Numbered from the stretch's first letter, positions 9,224 to 18,635 are shown. The stretch: DNA of 64,000 nt from Subtercola lobariae (GCF_014640255.1 NZ_BMGP01000005.1:170880-234879), one strand, 5' to 3'. The notes: a model not told the origin generated them from the sequence alone. A program made the numbers and translations.

Positions 9224-10930
9224 CTATTTCACCTTTTCGCTTTGAATATCGTACGTCGGCGCGTCTGGCGCGTCTTTCGCCGGCCCCACACCGACCGGCA
9301 CGCCGGCTTCGGGGTGGTTCAGGTCGAAGGCCGGAGACTCGCTGCGAATGCGGGGAATCGACGTGAAGTTGTGGCGCGGCGGCGGGCACGACGTGGCCCA
9401 TTCGAGCGATCGGCCATAACCCCAGGGGTCGTTGACCGTGACTCGAGGAGACTTACGCGCAGTGATGTACACGTTCAAGAAGAACGGGATCATCGACGAC
9501 GCCAGCAAGAAGGCACCGACCGTAGATATCTGGTTCATCCAGGTGAACCCGTCAGAGGCCGAGTAACTCGCGTACCGACGAGGCATGCCCACCACTCCCA
9601 GCCAGTGCTGGATGAGGAATGTGGTGTGGAACCCGATGAACAGCAACCAGAAGTGCCACTGGCCGAGCTTCTCGTTGAGCATCTTGCCCGTCCACTTCGG
9701 CCACCAGAAGTAGAAGCCCGAGAACATGGCGAACACCACGGTACCGAACACCACGTAGTGGAAGTGCGCGACGACGAAGTACGAGTCGGAGACGTGGAAG
9801 TCGAGCGGCGGCGACGCCAGGATGACACCGGTCAGGCCACCGAACGTGAAGGTGATCAAGAAGCCGATCGCCCACATCATGGGTGTCTCGAAGGTGACAG
9901 AACCGCGCCACATCGTGCCGACCCAGTTGAAGATCTTCACACCCGTCGGCACCGCGATGAGCATGGTCATCAGGGCGAAGAACGGGAGCAGAACCGAACC
10001 GGTGACGTACATGTGGTGAGCCCAGACCGTAACCGACAGGGCCGCGATGGAGATGGTTGCGTACACAAGAGTGCGGTACCCGAAGATGGGCTTGCGGCTG
10101 AACACCGGCAGCACTTCAGAGATGATGCCGAAGAACGGCAGCGCGATGATGTACACCTCGGGGTGACCGAAGAACCAGAACAGATGCTGCCAGAGCAGCA
10201 CTCCGCCGTTGGCGGCGTCGTAGATATGCCCGCCGAACACCCTGTCGACGCCGAGCGCCGAAAGCGCAGCAGCCAGAACCGGGAAGGCCATCAGAACGAG
10301 GATGGACGTGACGAGAATGTTCCAGGTGAAGATGGGCATGCGGAACATCGTCATACCGGGAGCCCGCATCGTGATGATGGTGGTGATGAAGTTGACGGCA
10401 CCGAGAATCGTTCCGAAACCACTCAGAACGAGCCCGAACACCCAGAGATTACCGCCGTCTCCTGGTGTGAATGTCGTACTCGAGAGCGGGGCGTAGGCGA
10501 ACCAGCCGAAGGATGCCGCGCCCTGGGGGGTGAGGAAACCGCCGACCGCGATGGCCGAACCGAAGGTGTAGAGCCAGAACGCGAGCCCGTTCAGGCGGGG
10601 GAACGCAACATCCGGAGCACCGATCTGCAGGGGCATGAGCACGTTGGCGAAGCCTGCGAACAACGGTGTCGCGAACATCAGCAGCATGATCGTGCCGTGC
10701 ATGGTGAACAGCTGGTTGTACTGGTCGTCAGTGGCCAGAAGCTGCTGACCGGGCTCGAAGAGCTGAGCACGGATGACCAGCGCCATCACCCCGCCGAGGC
10801 AGAAGTAGATGAACGACTCGATCAGGTACATGTACCCGATGGTCTTGTGGTCGGTGGAGGTGATCCACTTGACGAATACGTTGCCCTTACGCTCGACCGG
10901 CGTCAATTTGGGGGCGGTTAGTGTGCTCAT
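9224..10930 (-). CDS. ctaD: Cytochrome c oxidase subunit I
   Basis: 568 aa. Twelve hydrophobic helices and the heme-copper motifs are present: [17 protein letters not shown] (CuB His and the cross-linked Tyr region), WAHHMYVTG (CuB His pair) and HFHYVVFG (heme a3/heme a His). This subunit reduces oxygen and pumps protons. It starts 11 nt after ctaC and runs directly into ctaF. A long open frame on the opposite strand is an artefact of GC-rich coding sequence. Confidence 0.97.
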   Translation of the reverse strand: MSTLTAPKLTPVERKGNVFVKWITSTDHKTIGYMYLIESFIYFCLGGVMALVIRAQLFEPGQQLLATDDQYNQLFTMHGTIMLLMFATPLFAGFANVLMPLQIGAPDVAFPRLNGLAFWLYTFGSAIAVGGFLTPQGAASFGWFAYAPLSSTTFTPGDGGNLWVFGLVLSGFGTILGAVNFITTIITMRAPGMTMFRMPIFTWNILVTSILVLMAFPVLAAALSALGVDRVFGGHIYDAANGGVLLWQHLFWFFGHPEVYIIALPFFGIISEVLPVFSRKPIFGYRTLVYATISIAALSVTVWAHHMYVTGSVLLPFFALMTMLIAVPTGVKIFNWVGTMWRGSVTFETPMMWAIGFLITFTFGGLTGVILASPPLDFHVSDSYFVVAHFHYVVFGTVVFAMFSGFYFWWPKWTGKMLNEKLGQWHFWLLFIGFHTTFLIQHWLGVVGMPRRYASYSASDGFTWMNQISTVGAFLLASSMIPFFLNVYITARKSPRVTVNDPWGYGRSLEWATSCPPPRHNFTSIPRIRSESPAFDLNHPEAGVPVGVGPAKDAPDAPTYDIQSEKVK

Positions 10931-10941
10931 CTTCGCGCCTT

Positions 10942-11916
10942 CTAGTTCGTGCTCGTAGTGATCGCTGAACCGACGGTATCTGCGATCGCCGCTGGGTTCG
11001 GCTCGGCCGGGGGCTGTGCGCCGAAGGCGTCGGCACCCTCGTCGAGCGGCGAGACGCCGCCGGGAAGGTTCGTGTTGCGGTTGTAGTCGTCACCGAGCTG
11101 GCCTACGTTGCCCGCAGCCTTGAGAGAGGCCGTATAAGCGTCGAAGTCTGCTTGCGAAACGACTTTCACGTTGAACAGCATGTCTGAGTGGTATTCGCCA
11201 CAGAGCTCGGCGCACTTACCGGCGAACGTTCCGATGCGCTCAGGCGTCACGTACATATAGTTGGTCTTGCCCGGAATCATGTCTTTCTTGTACAAGAAGT
11301 CGATGACCCAGAACGAGTGGATGACGTCACGCGAGTGCAACTCGATGGTGATCTTCTTGCCAACCGGCAGGTACAGCGTGGGAATCTGGCTCTCGACGAG
11401 AGCGCTGTTCGCGTCACTGCCCGCAGACGACGAATCGGGCGAGGCCGCCTGAACACCCGCGGTGTAGGTGTTCTGGTCGACGTAGTTGAAGTCCCACGCC
11501 CACTGCTTGCCGTAGACCGAGATGGTCTGGTCGGGCTGCGCGTAGGGCTGCTCGATTTCGGCCTGGTCTTGCGCCGTGAAGGCGAAGAAGCCGAGCACCA
11601 GAATGAGCGGAACGATCGTGTAGAAGATCTCGATGGGCATGTTGTACCGCAGCTGAACCGGCAGGCCCGTCTGGCCACGACGGCGGCGGAAGACGACCAC
11701 GGCCCAGATGGTGAGGCCCCAGGTGATGATGCCCACGGCGAGCAGCACGATCCATGACGTGACCCACAGACCGGTCACCTTGTCGGTGTTGTTCGTTGTG
11801 CCTGGTTCAGCCGGCAGGAAGCCCTGCAGCTGCTGTTGGGAGCAGCCCGCGAGCAGCAGGCCCACGGTCACCACAACGGGAATGGCGACCCATCTAAGAC
11901 GTCGGTTCGAGCGCAC
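10942..11916 (-). CDS. ctaC: Cytochrome c oxidase subunit II (CuA lipoprotein)
   Basis: 324 aa, GTG start preceded by AAGGG. A lipobox LLLAGC puts the lipidated cysteine at C25. Two membrane helices (about 50-75 and 92-115) precede the extracellular CuA domain with [12 protein letters not shown] near residues 235-246. CuA accepts electrons from the QcrC hemes. It heads the ctaC-ctaD-ctaF operon. A TTGACA-like word on the minus strand near 11952-11957 could be part of its promoter, but I could not pair it with a good -10 element. Confidence 0.96.
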   Translation of the reverse strand: MRSNRRLRWVAIPVVVTVGLLLAGCSQQQLQGFLPAEPGTTNNTDKVTGLWVTSWIVLLAVGIITWGLTIWAVVVFRRRRGQTGLPVQLRYNMPIEIFYTIVPLILVLGFFAFTAQDQAEIEQPYAQPDQTISVYGKQWAWDFNYVDQNTYTAGVQAASPDSSSAGSDANSALVESQIPTLYLPVGKKITIELHSRDVIHSFWVIDFLYKKDMIPGKTNYMYVTPERIGTFAGKCAELCGEYHSDMLFNVKVVSQADFDAYTASLKAAGNVGQLGDDYNRNTNLPGGVSPLDEGADAFGAQPPAEPNPAAIADTVGSAITTSTN

Positions 11917-12052
11917 CTGTAACCCTTCGGATGTACTGCTGGCAGATCTTGTGTCAAGTGTATTTGACGCTGCCTAGCCTAATGTGTCGAATTCAGGCTG
12001 AATGTTTATCTGGGTGCGGCTGGCAGGTGTGTCTGCATGTGCCGAGAGCACG

Positions 12053-12093
12053 AAAAAGCCCCCGACTTCCGCTAGATAGCAGGCCTCGGGGGC
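12053..12093 (-). terminator. Rho-independent terminator after erpA
   Basis: On the minus strand an 8-bp stem (GCCCCCGA with TCGGGGGC, 12086-12093 and 12058-12065) is followed by TTTTT at 12053-12057. It lies about 35 nt beyond the erpA stop and separates erpA from the ctaC promoter. Confidence 0.8.
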
Positions 12094-12128
12094 AAAGCTG
12101 AGTAATTCTACCCAGCGTAGAAATTTTT

Positions 12129-12512
12129 TTAGTGGAACGAGTCTCCACAGGCGCAACTGCCCGCAGCGTTGGGATTGTCGATGGTGAAGCCCTGCTTCTG
12201 AATCGTGTCTTCAAAATCGATGGTTGCGCCGTCGAGGTAGGGAACGCTCATCTTGTCGACGATGACCTCGACGCCGTTGTAGTCGACCACGCCGTCGCCG
12301 TCGAGCTGGCGCTCGTCGAAGTAGAGCTGATAGATGAGCCCCGAGCATCCGCCCGGCTGCACAGCGACGCGCAGACGCAGGTCGTCGCGGCCCTCTTGTT
12401 CGAGCAGGCTGCGCACCTTCGCGGCGGCCTGATCGGTGAGGCCGACCTTGTGCTCAGGCGCATCGACGATGGTGTTGCTTGAGATAACGCTGTCGAGAAC
12501 CGTGTCGCTCAT
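12129..12512 (-). CDS. erpA: Iron-sulfur cluster insertion protein (HesB/IscA/ErpA family)
   Basis: 127 aa. The three conserved cysteines of A-type carriers are present: C56 in PGGCSGLIYQ and C120 and C122 in SCACGDSF. Such proteins receive Fe-S clusters and pass them to target enzymes. It is a single gene with its own terminator, near the oxidase genes as in mycobacteria. Assignment to ErpA rather than another A-type carrier rests on being next to ctaC. Confidence 0.9.
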   Translation of the reverse strand: MSDTVLDSVISSNTIVDAPEHKVGLTDQAAAKVRSLLEQEGRDDLRLRVAVQPGGCSGLIYQLYFDERQLDGDGVVDYNGVEVIVDKMSVPYLDGATIDFEDTIQKQGFTIDNPNAAGSCACGDSFH

Positions 12513-12618
12513 ATCTGTCTCCTATCGGGTGACCAGTCGTGTCGAAATTCTAAGCCTGCAACCTGCGTGCGAGGCGAATCATTCCGAAAGTCGCGAGAAA
12601 TGTTCGGGCAAGGGGGCG

Positions 12619-14121
12619 TCACTGCATGCTGCCGAGCTCGTCGAGCGACGATTCGGCGAGCCGCGAGAGCAAGAGCGCCTCGGTCAGAATGGCTCGCTTG
12701 AACACGCCGAGGTGCAGCGACTCGTTGGGGCTGTGGGCACGAGTGTCGGGGTCTTCTACGCCGGTGACCAGAATCTGCGCGGCAGGAAACACCCGCACGA
12801 GATCGGCGATGAAGGGAATCGAGCCGCCCACTCCGGTCTCGACCGGAGCGACGCCCCAGGCGTCGGCCATGGCCTGCTTGGCGGCGGCCACGGCCCATCC
12901 ACTCGTGTCGACGAGGAAGGGCTGCCCGGTGTCGATGTCGCTGAACTCGAGGTGTGCCCCGAAGGGCGCGTGGGCGCGCAGGTGGGCTTGCAGGGCCTCG
13001 AGGGCCTGCCGGGCATCCTGCCCCGGAGCGACCCGCGAACTGATCTTCACGGCGATGCTCGGTGACAGCGTGTTCGAGGCGTTGGCGACGGTGGGCGCGT
13101 CGATACCGGTGACCGTGACCGAGGGCTGGGCCCAGAGGCGGGAGAGAATCGGTCCGGTGCCGATGGGTGTGACGCCGGGCAGCAGACCGGCGTCGGCCGC
13201 GAAGCTCTCTACCGAGCTCTCGGGAACCGCTTCGCCCGACGAGGTGAGGCCGGCTACCGCGACGCTGCCATCGACATTCCAGAGCGTGTCGAGCAGGCGG
13301 ATGGTCGCGAGCATCGCATCGGGGGCGGCTCCCCCGAACATGCCCGAGTGGGAGGCGTGCTCGAGCGTCGAGACCGTGAGCTTGAACGTGACGTTGCCGC
13401 GCAGGCTGATGGTCAGGGCGGGGGTGTCGACGTTCCAGTTGTCGGAGTCGGCGACGATGATGACGTCGGCCGCCATTTCTGCGCGATGAGTCTGCAGAAA
13501 GTCGGCGAACGAGCGCGAGCCGAACTCTTCTTCACCTTCGATGAAGACCACCAGGCCCAGGTCGAGGTCGTCTCCATAAGCGTCGGCGAGGGCTCGCACG
13601 GCGGCGACGTGCGAGACGACGCCGGCCTTGTCGTCTGCCGCGCCGCGGCCGTAAAGCCGGTCGCCGCGAACAGTGGGCTCAAAGGGTGGCGACTGCCAGT
13701 CGGCGTCGGCGCCGGGCGGCTGAACGTCGTGGTGGGCGTAGAGCAGCACGGTGGGCTTGCCGTTGCGGGCGGCTCGGGTTGCGAGCACGGCGGGTTGGCC
13801 TTGCTCGGGCGTTTTGTTGTTCTGGTCTGGCGAATCGGCCCGCTCGGCTCGGTCGCTCTGTTCGCCCGAATCGACGGCCGCGCGGGCGATCGTCACCGTG
13901 TCGAACACGCCGATGCCCTCGAACAGCGCGGCCACGGCCTCAGCACTTGCGGCCACGTTAGCGGGGTCGAAAGCATCCCACGACACCGACGGAATGCGCA
14001 CCAGATCGGTCAGATCGGCGATCGAGGTCGGCAGCGAGGCTTCAATGAAGCTCCGGATGCCCGGCTCCCGTTCGCCGCCAGCGTGTACTTTCTCGGCAGA
14101 ACTGCCCTGTTCATCGGTCAT
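12619..14121 (-). CDS. M20-family metallo-dipeptidase
   Basis: 500 aa. Metal-site motifs of the M20 peptidase family are clear: LYAHHDVQPPG (metal His, catalytic Asp), GRGAADDKAG (bridging Asp) and EGEEEFGS (catalytic Glu). A dimerisation domain insert lies between about 230 and 340. It probably cleaves dipeptides or related N-acyl amino acids in the cytoplasm; the exact substrate cannot be read from sequence. A short Asp/Ser/Gln-rich insertion around residues 85-110 is unlike the family core. It stands alone, divergent from the DUF3043 gene. Confidence 0.9.
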   Translation of the reverse strand: MTDEQGSSAEKVHAGGEREPGIRSFIEASLPTSIADLTDLVRIPSVSWDAFDPANVAASAEAVAALFEGIGVFDTVTIARAAVDSGEQSDRAERADSPDQNNKTPEQGQPAVLATRAARNGKPTVLLYAHHDVQPPGADADWQSPPFEPTVRGDRLYGRGAADDKAGVVSHVAAVRALADAYGDDLDLGLVVFIEGEEEFGSRSFADFLQTHRAEMAADVIIVADSDNWNVDTPALTISLRGNVTFKLTVSTLEHASHSGMFGGAAPDAMLATIRLLDTLWNVDGSVAVAGLTSSGEAVPESSVESFAADAGLLPGVTPIGTGPILSRLWAQPSVTVTGIDAPTVANASNTLSPSIAVKISSRVAPGQDARQALEALQAHLRAHAPFGAHLEFSDIDTGQPFLVDTSGWAVAAAKQAMADAWGVAPVETGVGGSIPFIADLVRVFPAAQILVTGVEDPDTRAHSPNESLHLGVFKRAILTEALLLSRLAESSLDELGSMQ

Positions 14122-14178
14122 ACGGGTAATCTTAAGGGGCTGGCTGTTTCCGCCCGCGAGACTGGCAAGGACAAGACT

Positions 14179-14763
14179 GTGGCAAAGCGAGATTCAAGCG
14201 TCGACGTGATCGACTCAGACACCGTGACGGCGCCCGCGCCCGACGTGGCTCCCGCGGGCAAAGGCCGGGCCACTCCCACGCGTAAAGAGCGTGAGGCCGC
14301 CAACAAGAAGCCGCTCGTACCAAGTGATCGCAAAGAGGCCGCCCGTTCGGCCAAGACGCAGAACCAGGTTTCGCGTGAACGTGCCCGAGTCGGCATGGCC
14401 GCGGGCGAAGAGAAGTATTTGCTGGCCCGTGACAAGGGTGTTCAGCGCAGGTACATTCGCGACTACATCGACGCACGTTTCAGTGTGGGCGAGTTCATCA
14501 TTCCGGTGATGTTCGGGGTAATTCTGCTGACGCTCGTGCCGAACACGAGCATCCAGACCTACCTGATGCTCGTGCTCTACGCCTTCGTTCTCGTCGTGGC
14601 CATCGACATCTACCTGATGGGTAACCGCATCAACAAGCTCCTGCGTGCCAAGTACGGCTCGCTCGACCGCGGCCTGCGCTGGTACGGCGCCATGCGCGCC
14701 CTGCAGCTGCGCCCCATGCGCCTGCCGAAGCCGCAGGTGAAGCGCGGCCAGTTTCCCGCGTAA
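14179..14763 (+). CDS. DUF3043 membrane protein
   Basis: 194 aa from a GTG preceded by AAGGA. The frame is open far upstream, but only antisense to the dipeptidase. The N-terminal ~75 residues are charged and probably disordered (GKGRATPTRKEREAANKKP). The motif KGVQRRYIRDYIDARF is followed by two membrane helices (about 108-150), a basic turn and a cytoplasmic tail. This matches the actinobacterial DUF3043 family, of unknown function. It ends at a strong two-sided hairpin. Confidence 0.85.
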   Translation: MAKRDSSVDVIDSDTVTAPAPDVAPAGKGRATPTRKEREAANKKPLVPSDRKEAARSAKTQNQVSRERARVGMAAGEEKYLLARDKGVQRRYIRDYIDARFSVGEFIIPVMFGVILLTLVPNTSIQTYLMLVLYAFVLVVAIDIYLMGNRINKLLRAKYGSLDRGLRWYGAMRALQLRPMRLPKPQVKRGQFPA

Positions 14764-14790
14764 TTCTCTGAACGTGGCCGCGCATTCGCG

Positions 14791-14844
14791 GCAAACCGAA
14801 GGCCCATCAGCGTTGACTACGGCGCCGATGGGCCTTCGGTTTGC
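14791..14844. terminator. Bidirectional terminator between the DUF3043 gene and the secreted-protein gene
   Basis: A perfect 18-bp inverted repeat (14791-14808 with 14827-14844) has an 18-nt loop. It lies between two converging gene ends, 28 nt after the DUF3043 stop and 11 nt after the stop of the minus-strand gene. No long T run flanks it on either side. Confidence 0.75.
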
Positions 14845-14855
14845 GATCACCAAGA

Positions 14856-16772
14856 TCAGGGTGCAGCGACTACGTTCAGCGCATAGACGGTGTCACGCAC
14901 GTGCGAGTTGTAGCTCGCTTCGACAGTTATCGAATCTGCACCCGGATGCTCGGGGTCAGGCGTGAACGTGGCTGCGCCGCTGTGCGGGTCGAAGTCAGTG
15001 ACCGTGCCGAACTGAGGCTGCTTCACGATGGAGTAGGTCAGAGATTCGCCTGAAAGCTGACTCCAGCCGGCGGGGCCGGAGAGGAAGCAGATCGGGTTGA
15101 TTCTGACCGGGGTGGCCGCATCTGTAGTGGCCCCACCCGTCATGCAGCCCGGAACGACGTCACTGACGTGTATCGGAATCGTGACGTCGGGCGACGAAAT
15201 GCCAAACCGATCGACCGCCTTGACCGTGATCTGATCGGTGAATTCGCCCGAGATGGCACCCGCTTGGTAGTAGTGCAGCTGCGAACCTTCGAACCACGCG
15301 GTGCCCTTCGTCGCATTGGTCACGATCTGGGGAGTGAGATAGTCGCCACTCTGGGCTTCGAAGCTGTCACGGTCGACGTCGGTGAACCACGAGTTCGCGT
15401 CGACGACCGACTCCATTCCTCGCAGCACGTTTACGGCGGGTGCGCCGCTGATGGCAGGCGCGTTTCGAACTCTGAAGATCACGTTGAACGGAAACGAATA
15501 TGTTCCGTCGGCAGAGACCGCCCACACAAGCGATGAAACGAATTGGCTGCTTGCATCCGACGTCGCGGTGTAGTCGATTCTGGCACCGTCTGTGCTCACC
15601 AGGGGAATGCCCAGCGTCGTGTCCGCGTAGGTATGATCGATCACGAGTCGCACCGGCTTCTCGGCGGGTGATGACTCGCAGCCGGCCTGATCGATGCTGA
15701 ACGATGAGGCCAGGCCCGGCCCGGCATCGATGACCCCGCCTGAGCAGATCGGCACAGTTCGGTCGGAATCGATGTTCACGCCGAGCTTCGCGCGGTTCGT
15801 TCCGATCGAATAGCCCGTGTCGAGATCGCAGACGAAGATGCCGTTCTTGCCGATGCACGAGCTGATGTTGTTGTTGGTCGTCGCAAAGACCGCGCGCGCC
15901 AGCTGAGCGTCGTCGTTGGGAATGTCGATGCCGATGGTCGACTGGTTGAATCTGACCGCGTAGGCGACGACGAGATCCGAAATCACTGCACTCATCACCG
16001 GCGTGACTTCTGCCACGTCTTTGAGCCCATCGAGCCCGTTGACTCCGCGAGTCATGTTCACACCGTTGGGAAGCGTCCACGAGAAAATGAACTTACTGTT
16101 GCCTGGGCCCAGGTCTTTTCCAGCGTTCTTGTTGGTAATGACCTTCAGGCCTTTGGGAACCGCGTTCTTGTCGACGCCCGACTTGTCAGGACGTCGACCA
16201 TCCTCATCTGCAGTCGAGCCCGTTGAGCCTTGCGGAAACGGAAAAACGGGCACGCCGGCATAGATCTCATCTGAAACCCGCGACGCCTCGTTGATCTTCA
16301 TCGTGTCCCAGTCCAGCTTGACACCGCCCGCGACAGCGGCCGCGGCGTAGTCGGCCGCAGCTCCGGCGATCGCCGAAGCGTTGGGAGCCATCGCGTTCGC
16401 GAAAAGGCTACTCGAAAGGTAACTCGCCTCAGTGTCTAGCGGATTCTGCGTTGCGTTGTCGCCCAGCGGTGGCACTGCCGTCGAAGTGTAGGGAGCGACG
16501 GAATAGTCCGGCGCGTCTATCGGAGTCGCATCGGCCGAGTCCTGATCGAACCCCGAATGCGTGTTTCGCCACTGTTCCTCGAGATAGGCCTCGGAATACG
16601 GGCAGACGTTGTCGTCATACTCCCCTGCCTCGGGGTCACTATTGCCGGTGTTGTCGCCTGATGGGTTACCAAGACACGTGTATGCATTGGCTGCTGCAAT
16701 AGGCAGCGCAGAGAAGGCACCGACCACCGCCAGGCCGCACACGAGCATAGCTAAGGCGCGTTTGTGTTTCAT
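14856..16772 (-). CDS. Large secreted protein with C-terminal Ig/cadherin-like domains, function unknown
   Basis: 638 aa. A clear signal peptide (KHKR, hydrophobic core, probable cleavage after AANA at residue 30) is followed by a cysteine-containing segment (C33, C57) rich in Asp, Asn and Ser. The middle (about 120-400) is not recognisable to me. From about 430 to 540 there is an Ig/cadherin-like beta domain (NATKGTAWFEGSQLHYYQAG, then FTDQITVKAVDRFG). A second one forms the C-terminus (QPQFGTVTDFDPHSGAATFT). No sortase signal or C-terminal membrane helix is visible, so it is probably released or held non-covalently in the wall. It is a single-gene unit and the least conserved-looking gene in the first half of the window. 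Confidence 0.8.
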   Translation of the reverse strand: MKHKRALAMLVCGLAVVGAFSALPIAAANAYTCLGNPSGDNTGNSDPEAGEYDDNVCPYSEAYLEEQWRNTHSGFDQDSADATPIDAPDYSVAPYTSTAVPPLGDNATQNPLDTEASYLSSSLFANAMAPNASAIAGAAADYAAAAVAGGVKLDWDTMKINEASRVSDEIYAGVPVFPFPQGSTGSTADEDGRRPDKSGVDKNAVPKGLKVITNKNAGKDLGPGNSKFIFSWTLPNGVNMTRGVNGLDGLKDVAEVTPVMSAVISDLVVAYAVRFNQSTIGIDIPNDDAQLARAVFATTNNNISSCIGKNGIFVCDLDTGYSIGTNRAKLGVNIDSDRTVPICSGGVIDAGPGLASSFSIDQAGCESSPAEKPVRLVIDHTYADTTLGIPLVSTDGARIDYTATSDASSQFVSSLVWAVSADGTYSFPFNVIFRVRNAPAISGAPAVNVLRGMESVVDANSWFTDVDRDSFEAQSGDYLTPQIVTNATKGTAWFEGSQLHYYQAGAISGEFTDQITVKAVDRFGISSPDVTIPIHVSDVVPGCMTGGATTDAATPVRINPICFLSGPAGWSQLSGESLTYSIVKQPQFGTVTDFDPHSGAATFTPDPEHPGADSITVEASYNSHVRDTVYALNVVAAP

Positions 16773-16781
16773 ACGTCACTC

Positions 16782-16827
16782 CGAGAGTCTGAGGGCGTGG
16801 TTCGCCCCACTCCCTAAGAGACTCTCG
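16782..16827 (-). other. Stem-loop in the leader of the secreted-protein gene
   Basis: Arms CGAGAGTCT and AGACTCTCG (16782-16790 with 16819-16827) form a 9-bp perfect stem around an inner GGGCG/CGCCC hairpin. On the minus strand the second arm runs straight into the GGAG ribosome site and the ATG of the secreted-protein gene. It could end pyrD transcription, act as an operator or control translation; the sequence does not decide. Confidence 0.5.
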
Positions 16828-16860
16828 ACCGACGGTTCTATTACGCGAGCCGGCTTATAT

Positions 16861-17901
16861 TCAGCGGGCGGAGCGGATGCGCAGCAGGCCGCGGTTGATG
16901 TCGCGCGCCCAGAGCGGGCCGCGGTAGAGGAATGCGGTGTAACCCTGCACGAGGGTGGCGCCGGCCGCGAGGCGCTCGGCGACGTCTTCGGCGGTTTCGA
17001 TGCCGCCGACCGAGATGACGCAGAGCTCTGCCGGAACGACCGAACGCACGAGCTTCAGCACCTCGAGCGAGCGAGTCGCCAGGGGCGCACCGGAGAGGCC
17101 GCCGGCGCCGGCCGCCTCGACTTTTGCGGGGTCGCTCGTCAGGCCCGTGCGGGCGATGGTGGTGTTCGTGGCGATGATTCCGTCGAGGCCGAGCGACACG
17201 GCGAGTTCGGAGATGCGGCGCACTTCGTCGTCGGTCAGGTCGGGGGCGATCTTGACAAGCAGCGGAGTGGTGCCGGCCTCTTCGCGCACGGCGACGAGAA
17301 GCGGCGCGAGTTTGTCGAGTTCTTGCAGGCCACGGAGGCCTGGGGTGTTCGGCGAGCTGACGTTCACGACGAGGTAATCGGCGACGGGGGCGAGGGCGCG
17401 GGCGCTGGTGCGGTAGTCATCGATAGCGTCGTCGACGTCGACGACGCGGCTTTTGCCGATGTTGACTCCCACGATGGGGCGCCACGGGGCTGCTGTGGTT
17501 TCCGCGATGCGGAGGGCCGCGGGGCCCGCTCCGCCGTTGTTGAAGCCCATGCGGTTGACGACGGCACGATCATCCACGAGCCTGAAGAGGCGTGGCCGGG
17601 GGTTGCCGGGCTGCGCTTTGGCAGTGAGAGTGCCCACTTCGACGTGGCCGAAACCCAGCTGGCCGAGGCCGAGAACGGCACGGCCGTCTTTGTCGAAGCC
17701 GGCGGCGACCCCGAACGGCGACTCGAATCGCAGGCCGAGCGTTTCGACGGCGAGCGACGGGTCGGGTGCGGTGACGCGGCGCATTCGTTCACCGAGCGCG
17801 GTGCGCGGCAGGGCTCGAATGAAGTCGAATGCCAGGTGGTGGGCGTCTTCGGGGTCTAAACGGGTCAGAAAGTGGCGAAAGAGCAGCGAATACGCCGTCA
17901 C
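16861..17901 (-). CDS. pyrD: Dihydroorotate dehydrogenase (quinone), class 2
   Basis: 346 aa from the GTG at [11 protein letters not shown]. This gives the class 2 N-terminal membrane-associated helix pair; the longer open frame upstream runs through nrdR in another frame and is rejected. FMN and substrate motifs are FGVAAGFDKDG, NRMGFNNGG and NVSSPNTPGLRGLQ, whose Ser is the class 2 catalytic base. It oxidises dihydroorotate to orotate and passes electrons to menaquinone. Its GTG overlaps the stop of a 31-codon open frame (GTGA) that itself overlaps the nrdR stop. Confidence 0.94.
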   Translation of the reverse strand: MTAYSLLFRHFLTRLDPEDAHHLAFDFIRALPRTALGERMRRVTAPDPSLAVETLGLRFESPFGVAAGFDKDGRAVLGLGQLGFGHVEVGTLTAKAQPGNPRPRLFRLVDDRAVVNRMGFNNGGAGPAALRIAETTAAPWRPIVGVNIGKSRVVDVDDAIDDYRTSARALAPVADYLVVNVSSPNTPGLRGLQELDKLAPLLVAVREEAGTTPLLVKIAPDLTDDEVRRISELAVSLGLDGIIATNTTIARTGLTSDPAKVEAAGAGGLSGAPLATRSLEVLKLVRSVVPAELCVISVGGIETAEDVAERLAAGATLVQGYTAFLYRGPLWARDINRGLLRIRSAR

Positions 17902-17993
17902 GAGGCGTCGCCCGCGGCAGGGTGGGGATGCTCGGGTGCGGCCTCGACGGTGACCGTCGCGATCGACGCGAGTGCGCCATCGACACACGTCAC
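17898..17993 (-). CDS. Candidate 31-codon open frame between nrdR and pyrD
   Basis: A GTG overlaps the nrdR stop (GTGA, 17990-17993). The frame ends in a TGA overlapping the pyrD GTG (17898-17901). The peptide begins [17 protein letters not shown] and ends PAAGDAS, the same GDAS ending as NrdR, because a 19-bp sequence is repeated exactly at 17896-17914 and 17988-18006. It may be a translated coupling peptide or simply spacer left by a short duplication. No family is recognised. Confidence 0.25.
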   Translation of the reverse strand: MTCVDGALASIATVTVEAAPEHPHPAAGDAS

Positions 17994-18493
17994 GAGGCGT
18001 CGCCCGAAGAAGCGGGCCTCGCCGAAGCCGAGTCAGTCGCCGAGGAATCGTGCTCGACGCGCAGCAGCGTGATGGCCGCCTCGAAGTCGTCGAGTGAGTC
18101 GAAGGCTTGATAGACACTGGCGAACCGAAGGTAGGCGACCTCATCGAGCTCACGGAGCGGCTGCAGAATCGCCAGACCGATGTCGTTCGCCTCGACCTGC
18201 GCTGCACCGGTAGAGCGAACGGTCTCTTCGACCCGCTGCGCGAGCACCGCGAGGTCGGAGTCGGTGACCGGTCGACCTTGGCACGCCTTACGCACACCAT
18301 TCATGATCTTCTCGCGGCTGAACGGCACCACAACACCACTGCGCTTGATGACGTTGAGGCTGGCCGTTTCGGTGGTGCTGAAGCGGCGCCCGCAGTCGGG
18401 GCATTGGCGGCGACGCCTGATGGCGACCCCGTCATCACTGGTGCGCGAATCGACGACGCGAGAGTCTGGGTACCGGCAGTACGGGCAATACAT
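17990..18493 (-). CDS. nrdR: Transcriptional repressor NrdR
   Basis: 167 aa. The zinc ribbon has paired cysteines in [17 protein letters not shown] and [15 protein letters not shown]. The ATP-cone follows (about 46-140) with [21 protein letters not shown]. NrdR binds ATP/dATP and represses ribonucleotide reductase genes at NrdR boxes. No nrd gene is in the window. The Ala/Ser-rich tail ASSGDAS overlaps the next frame by GTGA. Confidence 0.96.
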   Translation of the reverse strand: MYCPYCRYPDSRVVDSRTSDDGVAIRRRRQCPDCGRRFSTTETASLNVIKRSGVVVPFSREKIMNGVRKACQGRPVTDSDLAVLAQRVEETVRSTGAAQVEANDIGLAILQPLRELDEVAYLRFASVYQAFDSLDDFEAAITLLRVEHDSSATDSASARPASSGDAS

Positions 18494-18582
18494 GGTGCGT
18501 TCAGTTTACCGGGCAATGCGCGGCGACGATCGCGCCGACAGCGAGCGACCCGGTAGATTCTCAGACCGCGATCGACCACCAC

Positions 18583-18631
18583 AGAGCGCAGAGCGCAGAG
18601 CGCAGAGCGCCGAGCGCCGAGTGCCGAGCGT
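18583..18631. repeat. Seven tandem copies of a 7-bp unit (AGAGCGC and variants)
   Basis: Four exact AGAGCGC units (18583-18610) are followed by CGAGCGC, CGAGTGC and CGAGCGT. The array lies just past the hisD stop and upstream of nrdR. Its length may vary by slippage. No regulatory role is evident. Confidence 0.75.
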
Positions 18632-18635
18632 CACG

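Noticed and set aside
9161-10921. Long open frame antisense to ctaD (about 586 codons)
   Set aside because: It mirrors ctaD on the other strand; such shadows are usual in GC-rich genes. The product is a biased Arg/His/Glu-rich sequence with no domain.
17896-18006. Direct repeats as attachment sites of an integrated element
   Set aside because: They flank only about 70 bp, and there is no integrase or tRNA gene; the same holds for the def repeats at 53914-54046.
18583-18631. Possible CRISPR array
   Set aside because: Units are 7 bp and directly adjacent with no spacers; no cas genes in the window.
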